Source: Candidatus Rokuibacteriota bacterium (GTDB lineage: Bacteria; Methylomirabilota; Methylomirabilia; Rokubacteriales; CSP1-6). From it: DNA of 49,231 bases. The position numbers were made by a program, and so were the translations under genes. The stretch lies in NCBI GenBank assembly GCA_016209635.1, contig JACQWC010000227.1, forward strand, positions 1-49,231, given 5' to 3'. Numbering within the stretch: the first letter of the stretch is position 1; each line of letters begins with the position of its first letter. Shown piece after piece: positions 8,352 to 14,008 of the stretch. The notes beneath the pieces are model-generated. The model had not been told where the DNA came from, made no database searches, and saw only the letters and a program-made list of their open reading frames with translations.

Positions 8352-8640
8352 CATCCCATCTACGCTCTCCCCGTCCCGCGGCTCACCTCGCCGCTGGCCT
8401 GGACCGTCGTGCTCTACCAGGCGCTGCTGGGCGCCGTGGCGACCTCTGGTGGTACAAGGCCGTCGAGGTCGTGGGCCGAGCCGCTCGGCGGTGTTCATGA
8501 ACCTGCAGCCGATCCCCGGGATCCTGCCCGCGAGGATTCTGCTCGCGGAACGGATTAGCGTGTGGCGGGTTGCGGGAGGGATCTTCGTGCTCGGCGGCAT
8601 GACGCTGACGACGCGAGGTCAGACCGGCTCAGAGAGGTGA
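8352..8640 (+). pseudogene. EamA transporter C-terminal fragment, two frameshifts
   Basis: This stretch is a diverged copy of the last third of the EamA gene at 6466-7365. It reads PLAWTVVLYQALLGAVA, loses one base near 8441 (the family has a histidine codon here), continues as LWWYKAVEVVG, loses another base near 8473, then reads SRSAVFMNLQPIPGILPAR and ends GGMTLTTRGQTGSER at the TGA 8638-8640. The N-terminal two thirds are absent. It marks the far side of the rearranged segment. Confidence 0.82.
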
Positions 8641-8669
8641 CTTCGAAAACACCGGCGAGGCTATAGATC

Positions 8670-9002
8670 GTGCGTGCGATCCCGTCCTTGGCCCTGACTC
8701 TTCTCCTTGCGCTCCAAGGCTGTACCGAGGATTCGAAGCCGTCTGGAAACGCGGCGGAGGGTGATGCGGGGCGCGGGAGACTGGTTTACTTGGCGCAATG
8801 CACGGCGTGCCACGCCATCGATCCGGCGAAGGACGGTCCCCTCGGACCGGCGGTCAAGGGGTCCTCACGCGCGCTGCTCGAGGCGAAGGTGCTCCGTGGG
8901 AGCTACCCGCCCGGCTACGCGCCCAAGCGAAACACGGCCGTCATGTCCCCGCAGCCGCAGCTCACGCCGAGCGTTCCCGACCTCGAGGCGTTCCTGCACT
9001 AG
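8670..9002 (+). CDS. Small c-type cytochrome, predicted lipoprotein
   Basis: The 110-residue protein (GTG 8670) has a lipoprotein-type signal ending LLLALQGC, so cysteine 18 is the probable lipidation site, followed by a flexible serine/glycine/glutamate linker. It carries one heme-attachment motif CTACH (residues 44-48), an LGPAVKG loop and a later VMSPQPQLTPSV that supplies a candidate distal methionine ligand. This is a monoheme class I fold tethered outside the cytoplasmic membrane, used for electron transfer. Its TAG stop is the target duplication of the following IS element, so the gene end was not altered by that insertion. Confidence 0.87.
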   Translation: MRAIPSLALTLLLALQGCTEDSKPSGNAAEGDAGRGRLVYLAQCTACHAIDPAKDGPLGPAVKGSSRALLEAKVLRGSYPPGYAPKRNTAVMSPQPQLTPSVPDLEAFLH

Positions 9003-9018
9003 TATGGAACGGCCCCTC
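9003..9018 (+). repeat. Inverted repeat, left end of IS1111-like element
   Basis: TATGGAACGGCCCCTC is the exact reverse complement of 10505-10520. It begins immediately after the cytochrome c stop codon. Confidence 0.85.
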
Positions 9019-9319
9019 GGTCAACACCTCCTCGCGTCGAGTCGCACGCGGCGTTGTGGTTCGATGGCCTGGAGCGGCGAGGGCAGCGGACGAGCGGGCG
9101 CGCTTCGACGACGAATCATTCTAGTATTCGCGGGTTGCTCCGAGGAGCCGAGCCGCATGACTGTGGTTCGTCGGGAGCTGCCTCTGTCTGAGATCGCGGG
9201 TCGTCCGGGCCGAGGCCTGGCGCCGCACAGTGCAGTCGAGGGCGCTCCGGTCGTGGCCACGTTCGCCCGCTGTCCTCGCCGCGCCAAGCCGAATGCGGAG
9301 AGCACGATGTCCGAGTCTC
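9019..9319 (-). ncRNA. Candidate bridge-RNA region of the IS1111-like element
   Basis: These 301 bases between the left inverted repeat and the transposase stop contain no convincing gene on either strand. In IS110-family elements the long non-coding end encodes the bridge RNA that guides recombination, and in the IS1111 subgroup it lies 3' of the transposase, which matches this layout. The boundaries, fold and binding loops were not resolved by eye, so this marks where such an RNA should be, not a proven RNA. Confidence 0.35.
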
Positions 9320-10432
9320 CTACGCCGCGCCAGCCTCGAGGGCCTCGTGTTTGACGAGCAGCGCCCACACGAAACCGACGAGTTCCCGCGCCACGGCCAC
9401 GACCGCCACCTGGTGGGGCTTGCCTCGGCCGACCAGGTGGCGGAAGCGGCGATGCAAGCGGTGTTGCGCCCGCAGCGCTTCGGCGCGGATGGGCTCGGGC
9501 TGCCCGGCCGCGCGAGTGCGGAGGCGTCCGGCCTGCATCGGCCGGTGGCGGTAGTGCCAGGCGGCTTCGACGAAGATGCGGCGGGCGTGGGCGTTGCCGG
9601 CCTTGGTAATCGAGCCCCGGACTTCCCGGCCGCCCGAGGCGTAGAGGCTGGGCGTGAGCCCGACGAAGCTCATCAGCTCGCGCGGCGACCGGAAGCGGTG
9701 AAAGTCCTGGAGCTCGACGAGCAGCGTGAGCGCGGACAGCGTGTCGAGCCCCCGCAGGCAGCGCAGGCGGGCGACGAGCGGGGCCCAGGGCGCCTGCTGG
9801 GCGAGGGCAACGATCTCGCCGTCGAGGGCGCGGAGGCGGTCGACGCCATGATCCAGTTGCGCGAGGTACTCCTCGAAGGTGCGCTGCGCGATCGGGTCGT
9901 CGAACCGCTGGGCGCGCAGCCAGCTCCAGTGGCGGGCCGACCAGCGCGAGCGCTCTCGCCAGATGCGGCCGTGGCGGAGCAGGAACTTGCCGAGGCGGTG
10001 CCGGAGGCGGGTGACATCTTCCCCGAGATCCTCGCGGCAGCGGACCAGATCGCGCGCGGCCTCCTCCTGCCGGGTCGGCACGCGGATGACCGTGAGCTCG
10101 CCGGCGCGGTAGAGGCGGGCGAGCTTCCGTGCATCGCGCCGATCGGTCTTGACGTGGTCGCCTGGACGGCGGGGAATGAGCGAGGGCGCCACGACCTCAC
10201 AGGCGATGCCGAGCGCCTCCAGCTGTCGCCGCACTTCGTACCCGCACGGCCCCGCCTCGTAGCAGGCGCGGGGGGCGCCCACCGCCGCCAGCTGGTGGAA
10301 CAACTTGCGAACGGCCCGCGGCTCGTTGGCGATTTCGCGCGTCTCCTCGGTCGCCCCGTCCTCCGATACCCAGCACACGGCGATGGTGTCCTTGTGCACG
10401 TCCAGTCCCACGTAGATCCTGGTATCCTTCAT
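9320..10432 (-). CDS. IS110-family transposase (DEDD recombinase)
   Basis: The 370-residue protein from ATG 10432 is complete. The N-terminal RuvC-like domain shows YVGLDVHKDTIAV (first D), the glutamate in CYEAGPCGYEV and the aspartates in KTDRRDARKLARLY, making the DEDD set. The C-terminal transposase_20 domain reads LRGLDTLSALTLLVEL then FVGLTPSLYASGG and RGSITKAGNAHARRIFVEAAW, holding the conserved serine region used for strand exchange. Upstream residues in the same open frame are not part of the family and are left out. The protein acts with a bridge RNA in characterised relatives. No frameshift or stop is seen, so the element may be active. Confidence 0.93.
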   Translation of the reverse strand: MKDTRIYVGLDVHKDTIAVCWVSEDGATEETREIANEPRAVRKLFHQLAAVGAPRACYEAGPCGYEVRRQLEALGIACEVVAPSLIPRRPGDHVKTDRRDARKLARLYRAGELTVIRVPTRQEEAARDLVRCREDLGEDVTRLRHRLGKFLLRHGRIWRERSRWSARHWSWLRAQRFDDPIAQRTFEEYLAQLDHGVDRLRALDGEIVALAQQAPWAPLVARLRCLRGLDTLSALTLLVELQDFHRFRSPRELMSFVGLTPSLYASGGREVRGSITKAGNAHARRIFVEAAWHYRHRPMQAGRLRTRAAGQPEPIRAEALRAQHRLHRRFRHLVGRGKPHQVAVVAVARELVGFVWALLVKHEALEAGAA

Positions 10433-10504
10433 CTCGGCCCCTCCTCCGTCTGCGGCTCTGGTCGCCGCGTTCGCGGTGGTGATCAATCCGCGTATACACG
10501 GGGT

Positions 10505-10520
10505 GAGGGGCCGTTCCATA
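10505..10520 (-). repeat. Inverted repeat, right end of IS1111-like element
   Basis: This is the exact reverse complement of 9003-9018 and is followed by TAG, matching the TAG before the left end. Confidence 0.85.
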
Positions 10521-10548
10521 TAGTCTGATCAACCCCGGAGGAGGCCCC

Positions 10549-10576
10549 AAAATTGACGTTGACATAACAAATTTTT
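10549..10576 (+). promoter_or_regulatory. A/T-rich region upstream of the Fur-family gene
   Basis: In an otherwise GC-rich window this segment has AAAATT (10549-10554) and AATTTT (10570-10575) as inverted arms around a TTGACA (10559-10564). It lies just outside the IS1111-like element and 22 bases before the Fur-family start. It could hold the promoter and an autoregulatory site, but no good -10 at standard spacing is seen. Confidence 0.3.
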
Positions 10577-10597
10577 GAGTGGCAGCATCGCTCAGCC

Positions 10598-11086
10598 GTG
10601 ACAACTCTCGAAAAGGGAGTCGCCGGGAAGCGTCCGATCGACCCTCTGGCGGCCCGACTGCGGAATGCCGGCCTGAGAGTTACCGCCCAGCGTCTGGGGG
10701 TCCTCCAAGTCCTCAAGGCAAGCCACATCCACCCTACCGCGGAGGCCGTGCATCGGCAGGTGCGGAAGCGGTTCCCGAAGATTTCCCTGAACACGGTGTA
10801 TCTGAACCTGGAGGCTCTCACGCGGGTCGGTGAGACCTCGGAGGTTTGGATCGGGCACGATGCGGCACGGTTCGAGGCGAATAGCGTGCCGCACGATCAT
10901 GCCGTGTGCGTTAGATGCAAGAAAATTGCGGACGTTCACGATCCCGCTCTCCGGCGATTGAAGATGCCGCGGGGGTTCGCGATGAAGTTCGATGTGATCA
11001 GCCATCGGGTGGACTTCTTCGGCCTGTGCAAGACTTGTCGGGTTGGACGACGTCGCAATAAGCCACGATCCTATCGCGGAACTTAA
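10598..11086 (+). CDS. Fur-family transcriptional regulator, PerR-like
   Basis: The 162-residue protein has the Fur winged helix (LRNAGLRVTAQRLGVLQVLK, then the recognition segment ISLNTVYLNLEAL) and the dimerisation domain. The structural zinc site is complete: CVRC at 104-107 and CKTC at 144-147. The metal-sensing segment is VPHDHAVC, with H87/D88 also available. The group most often senses Fe(II) or peroxide; PerR rather than Fur is suggested by its neighbours (aquaporin, peroxiredoxin), not by a diagnostic residue. It starts with GTG, has no strong ribosome-binding site and lies 14 bases upstream of the aquaporin gene, probably co-transcribed. Codon use is less GC-extreme than in flanking operons. 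Confidence 0.9.
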   Translation: MTTLEKGVAGKRPIDPLAARLRNAGLRVTAQRLGVLQVLKASHIHPTAEAVHRQVRKRFPKISLNTVYLNLEALTRVGETSEVWIGHDAARFEANSVPHDHAVCVRCKKIADVHDPALRRLKMPRGFAMKFDVISHRVDFFGLCKTCRVGRRRNKPRSYRGT

Positions 11087-11100
11087 CGAGGGAGAATTCC

Positions 11101-11811
11101 ATGGCTATGACCAACGATGCTTCTTCACCGGCAGCGTGGCGCGCCACGGCGGCAGAATTCATCGCGACCCTGCTTTTCATTTTCCTGGGCGCTGGGACCG
11201 TGGTCGTTACGGGAGGATTGATCAAGGAAGGGCTCACGTCAGCGCGTCTGGTCGCCATCGCTCTGGCCCACGGGCTCGCCATCGCGCTTCTGGTTTCCGC
11301 TACGGCGAAGATCTCCGGCGGACACATCAATCCGGCTGTGACCTTTGGAGCCTTGATCACGGGCAAGATCAATCTCCCGAGAGCGATCATGTATATCATC
11401 GCCCAGCTCGTGGGCGCGGTCGTCGGCGCCGGGCTGCTCACGTTGGTCATTCCGGCCGCTGCTCAGGGCAACCTTGGCGCCCATGGCCTCGGTGCCGGCA
11501 TTACTGCCGGTGGTGGTCTCGTAGCCGAAATCGTTCTTACCTTCGCCTTGGTCTTTGTCGTCTTTGCCACCGCCGTAGACCCGAAAGGACTGGGACACCT
11601 CGCGCCTTTCGCGATCGGCGTCACTATCGTGGTGGACCACCTCATTGGAGTGCCCGTGACAGGTGCTGGAATGAATCCCGCCCGGAGCTTTGGCCCCGCC
11701 CTGGTCGCCGCGGCCTGGGACAACCACTGGATTTATTGGGTCGGTCCCCTGGTAGGCGGGGGTTTGGCGGCGCTGGTCTACGAGTTTGTCTTCCTACGGA
11801 CCGAGGAGTAG
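11101..11811 (+). CDS. Aquaporin (MIP family channel)
   Basis: The 236-residue protein has six hydrophobic segments and both channel-lining motifs, HINPAV (NPA 77-79) and GMNPARSFGP (NPA 192-194). Selectivity-filter candidates include His180 and Arg195, the pattern of water-selective AqpZ-type channels rather than glycerol facilitators. Such channels also conduct hydrogen peroxide in several bacteria, which fits its position behind a Fur/PerR-like gene and near a peroxiredoxin; that role is inferred. ATG 11101 has a GAGGGAG ribosome-binding site, and a strong terminator follows the gene. Confidence 0.95.
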   Translation: MAMTNDASSPAAWRATAAEFIATLLFIFLGAGTVVVTGGLIKEGLTSARLVAIALAHGLAIALLVSATAKISGGHINPAVTFGALITGKINLPRAIMYIIAQLVGAVVGAGLLTLVIPAAAQGNLGAHGLGAGITAGGGLVAEIVLTFALVFVVFATAVDPKGLGHLAPFAIGVTIVVDHLIGVPVTGAGMNPARSFGPALVAAAWDNHWIYWVGPLVGGGLAALVYEFVFLRTEE

Positions 11812-11851
11812 GATCGCGCCCCTGCCGGTCTTCAGGGACGGTTAAGCCTCC

Positions 11852-11880
11852 AAAGGGCCCGGGTCATGCCGGGCCCTTTC
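11852..11880 (+). terminator. Intrinsic terminator after aquaporin
   Basis: A perfect 11-bp stem, AAAGGGCCCGG (11852-11862) with CCGGGCCCTTT (11869-11879), closes a GTCATG loop 40 bases after the aquaporin stop. The T run is short, but the A/T edges allow function in both directions. Confidence 0.88.
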
Positions 11881-11898
11881 CTTTCAGCGCCAGCGCGG

Positions 11899-11928
11899 TT
11901 GACAGGCGTCGAGGTCCCTGTGTATGCT
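11899..11928 (+). promoter_or_regulatory. Sigma70-type promoter
   Basis: TTGACA (11899-11904) and TATGCT (11923-11928) are separated by 18 bases. It lies immediately after the aquaporin terminator and before the gene at 11984, overlapping the start-site region covered by the palindrome at 11930-11956. Confidence 0.72.
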
Positions 11929-11929
11929 C

Positions 11930-11956
11930 TTGTTAGGTAATAATTATTCCTAACAA
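11930..11956. promoter_or_regulatory. Palindromic operator, candidate Fur/PerR box
   Basis: TTGTTAGG (11930-11937) and CCTAACAA (11949-11956) form a perfect 8-bp dyad around an 11-base all-A/T centre (TAATAATTATT). Length, symmetry and the A/T core resemble Fur-family boxes. It covers the expected transcription start directly downstream of the -10, where a bound repressor would block initiation. The Fur-family gene 0.9 kb upstream is the obvious candidate regulator; this pairing is inference. Confidence 0.65.
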
Positions 11957-11983
11957 TATTTCGACGCCCCTGGAGGCATAGCG

Positions 11984-12409
11984 ATGAACCAACTGGAACG
12001 TCAACTGGCATCAACCCACGACAATCTGGTGCCCGTCGATACCGAGGCGCGACTTCGAAGCATTCGCGCTCGACTTCCTGGCCAGATGCTCAAGGAGCGA
12101 ATCGAGACGGCGCAAGCTTGGTATGGCGCCCTTTACACGCTGGCCGAGATCCGCAGGAACGTCGCCAAGACGTTGCCTCGACACATTGGTCTGATGCGGG
12201 ACGCTGTGTTCGAACCCATCGAAAAGTACCGCGAACCTATCCCGGACCATGCCCTCCGCAAGTACGACGAGGCCGACCAAAGCGGGCTGTTCTCGAAATT
12301 CTGGGTCGCGACACCGACGTACTACGAGCAGCGCCAAGTTGACCCGTGGATCGTGGGCGAGATCGAGGGCGCAAAGCTCTGCGCCGTCATCGCGCAGTGG
12401 GACGTGTAG
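11984..12409 (+). CDS. Protein of unknown function behind a palindromic operator
   Basis: The 141-residue soluble protein is not one I recognise. It has a GGAGG ribosome-binding site before ATG 11984, its own promoter and a dyad operator, so it is almost certainly expressed. The sequence is mainly helical at first (ARLRSIRARLPGQMLKERIE, then AEIRRNVAKTLPRHIGLMRD) and ends with a more mixed, aromatic-rich part (FWVATPTYYEQRQVDPWIV). No signal peptide, membrane segment or metal motif is seen; the only cysteine is near the C-terminus (KLCAV). It converges on the peroxiredoxin gene with a shared terminator-like structure. A stress-related role is suggested only by location. Confidence 0.75.
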   Translation: MNQLERQLASTHDNLVPVDTEARLRSIRARLPGQMLKERIETAQAWYGALYTLAEIRRNVAKTLPRHIGLMRDAVFEPIEKYREPIPDHALRKYDEADQSGLFSKFWVATPTYYEQRQVDPWIVGEIEGAKLCAVIAQWDV

Positions 12410-12462
12410 CAGGCGAGGCGTTGTCGCGCCGGAGGCCGATCGGGACCAGCCGGCGCTACACG
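12403..12462. terminator. Inverted repeats between convergent genes
   Basis: CGTGTAGC (12403-12410) pairs with GCTACACG (12455-12462), and inside it GCGCCGG (12426-12432) pairs with CCGGCGC (12450-12456). The structure sits across the stop of the unknown gene and just before the peroxiredoxin stop, where a bidirectional terminator is expected. No T-tract is present. Confidence 0.5.
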
Positions 12463-12474
12463 CCCGCCTCTTGA

Positions 12475-12945
12475 TCACCCGAGCTTCTTCACCTCGGCCA
12501 GGATCGTATCCGGGTCTGGCAGGTCACCCTTCGGGTGGTGTTTGGCGAACCGCACGATGCCGTTCTTATCGATAATAAACGTCGCGCGCGTGCTGGCGTT
12601 CCACTCTGGCCAGTAAATGCCGTAATCCTTGACGACGGTACGGTGGACGTCGGACAAGAGGGGGTAATTGTTGATGCCGACAGTCTTCGCCCAGTTGTCG
12701 TGGCTGAAGGGGCTGTCCGTGCTGATACCCAGCACCTGGGTATTCGCCGCCTCGAAGTCGCGCACGCGCGCGTCGAAGGCGGGCATGCACTTGGCTCAGC
12801 CAGGCGTCCAGTCGAACACGTAGAATAACAGGACGACGTTCTTGCCCCGGTGGTCCTTGAGGCTCACCTCCTTGAGCCCGATCGCCTTCAGGGTGAAGTC
12901 GGGAGCCGGATCGCCCACGTTCAAGGTCTTGTTCGGCGTGCTCAC
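12475..12945 (-). CDS. Peroxiredoxin (BCP/AhpE-like) with UGA-encoded selenocysteine at the catalytic site
   Basis: Reading through one in-frame UGA (12796-12798) gives a 156-residue thiol peroxidase. Before it: MSTPNKTLNVGDPAPDFTLK and NVVLLFYVFDWTPG; after it: AKCMPAFDARVRDFEAANTQ, VLGISTDSPFSHDNWAK and VKDYGIYWPEWN, ending ILAEVKKLG. UGA is residue 50 and replaces the peroxidatic cysteine of the TPGC motif, with Cys53 making a UxxC pair. Both halves are needed for a complete thioredoxin fold, and a downstream ATG at 12786 would leave no active site. GTG 12945 has a GGGGAGA ribosome-binding site and overlaps the MBL gene stop (GTGA). The paralogue at 7397-8126 keeps the same UGA. Sec insertion is inferred; selA/B/C/D are not in the window. 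Confidence 0.85.
12747..12782 (-). promoter_or_regulatory. Candidate bacterial SECIS hairpin
   Basis: Counting from the base after UGA, nucleotides 14-20 (CCGCCTT) pair with 43-49 (GAGGCGG), enclosing an upper stem CGCGC/GCGCG (24-28 with 33-37) closed by the loop GCGU at 29-32. Known bacterial SECIS elements have the apical loop roughly 16-37 nt after UGA with a G near its start, which this fits. In the degenerate paralogue the lower stem is kept with a C15-G48 to G15-C48 exchange. Fold stability was not calculated. Confidence 0.6.
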
Positions 12946-13868
12946 TCGAGGTCTCCCCCTTTCGCGATTCTGCGAGGTTTGGCGACCATGATAGCATGTG
13001 GACTGCCCGCCCTCGCCGGGGGCTTCCGCGCCCGCGCCCAGAGCGCTCCGCGCCGGCTCTCGAGGGGCGCCGCCTCCACGCCGAGGTAGCCGGCCGCGGT
13101 CACCACGCGCCCCGTCTCCCAGAGCCGGGCGAAGCGCGATTCGAACCGCGCGTCGCGGAGGGCGTGGTGGTCCATGATCACCCGGCACTCCGTGGCGTCC
13201 ATGATCCGGACGAGGTTCTCGATCCCGCGCTCGATCGGCGAGGGACCCAGCTCGTGCTCGATATAGGAGGGGGGGCCAGACACGTAGAGCAGCGTCGGGC
13301 GCTGGCGGATCACCCACGCCGCGGTGACGGGCGACATCGGCCCCTGGAGGTCTCCCGCGAAGACGAAGCGCTCGCGCTCGGCGGCATCGACCACCGTCAG
13401 CGCCACCACGTAGCCGAGGGGCGAGCCCTCGACGCCGTGGGCGAGCGGCGACGAGACCGAGAGCGCCAGCCCGGCCTCGCGGCGCTCCCAGCCGTCGGCG
13501 GCCTGCAGGCGCGCGTGGGGTTCGAGCGCCTTCCAGAGCGCCGCGGCTCGCCGGACCTGGAGGCCGGTGACCATGCGCCGCGGGTCCTTCGCGAGCACCG
13601 TGCGACCCGCGTACGACGCCGGATCGGATCGAAAATGGTCCTCGTGATAGTGGCTGACGAAGACCAGCTCCGCCCGCGCCGCGTAGCCCGAGATGCGGTC
13701 GTTCGCCCGCCGGAGCGCCTCCCACTCCTCCTCGGCGGGCGGGAGGCCGAAGCGGGACGGCGCCAGCGTGGTGCCGGGATCGATGAGGATCCCGGTCTGC
13801 CCGACCTGGACGTAGGTTGCCATCGACCGTGTCCCGAGCGACTCCGCCGCCAGCGGGAGGACTTTCAC
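12942..13868 (-). CDS. MBL-fold metallo-hydrolase, COG2248/UPF0282-like
   Basis: The 308-residue protein begins MKVLPLAAESLGTRSMATYV and ILIDPGTTLAPSRFG, the opening of the UPF0282 group best known from archaea. The metal-binding motif FVSHYHEDHF is at about residues 90-100; later ligands are offered by FAGDLQGP and the MDHHALRDARF segment. It is a predicted metal-dependent hydrolase of unknown substrate. Its stop overlaps the start of the UGA-containing peroxiredoxin by four bases, so the two are translationally coupled and the MBL gene comes first. Start is GTG 13868. An archaeal or deep-branching origin is possible but untested. Confidence 0.85.
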   Translation of the reverse strand: MKVLPLAAESLGTRSMATYVQVGQTGILIDPGTTLAPSRFGLPPAEEEWEALRRANDRISGYAARAELVFVSHYHEDHFRSDPASYAGRTVLAKDPRRMVTGLQVRRAAALWKALEPHARLQAADGWERREAGLALSVSSPLAHGVEGSPLGYVVALTVVDAAERERFVFAGDLQGPMSPVTAAWVIRQRPTLLYVSGPPSYIEHELGPSPIERGIENLVRIMDATECRVIMDHHALRDARFESRFARLWETGRVVTAAGYLGVEAAPLESRRGALWARARKPPARAGSPHAIMVAKPRRIAKGGDLE

Positions 13869-13898
13869 TGTAACGGGTGCCGCGAGTCCGGTTCAGAT

Positions 13899-14004
13899 CG
13901 TGGGTGGCCTGCTGCAGGCGCGGCGTGGCTCCGTTGTATCGCGCGCCTCGAGGCCGGCTTACACCGTGGGTGGCGTGCCATCGGTACGGCGTGGCTCCGT
14001 TCTA
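13899..14004. repeat. Two-copy degenerate repeat in an intergenic gap
   Basis: Two 40-bp copies (13899-13938 and 13965-14004, period 66) share CGTGGGTGG at one end and CGGCGTGGCTCCGTT near the other. They lie between the SDR stop and the MBL start on the minus strand. No open frame or terminator structure is clear; it looks like a dispersed intergenic repeat family of this genome. Confidence 0.65.
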
Positions 14005-14008
14005 CCCG

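Larger units (their letters stand above)
9003..10520 (-). mobile_element. IS110-family (IS1111-like) insertion sequence
   Basis: A 1,518-bp unit is bounded by perfect 16-bp inverted repeats, TATGGAACGGCCCCTC (9003-9018) and its complement at 10505-10520. TAG directly flanks both ends (9000-9002 and 10521-10523), consistent with a 3-bp target duplication or target-core repeat. It carries one intact DEDD transposase with only about 70 bp on its 5' side and about 300 bp of non-coding DNA on its 3' side. Inverted repeats near the ends and a long 3' non-coding segment are features of the IS1111 subgroup of IS110. Membership in that subgroup is inference. Confidence 0.8.

Noticed and set aside
9003-9319. 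Short open frames in the 3' end of the IS1111-like element
   Set aside because: None has a ribosome-binding site with recognisable domain, and the region is expected to be non-coding in this IS subgroup.
12475-12786. A short peroxiredoxin starting at ATG 12786
   Set aside because: It would lack the first beta strands and the active site, while a coding N-terminal half with start and ribosome-binding site lies directly upstream in the same frame.
12796-12798. UGA read as an ordinary nonsense mutation in the peroxiredoxin
   Set aside because: It occupies the catalytic cysteine codon, is shared with a diverged paralogue and is followed by a conserved hairpin; the rest of the gene shows no other damage.
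13899-14004. A CRISPR array
   Set aside because: Only two imperfect 40-bp repeats with a 26-bp gap are present, repeats diverge internally, and no cas genes are near.
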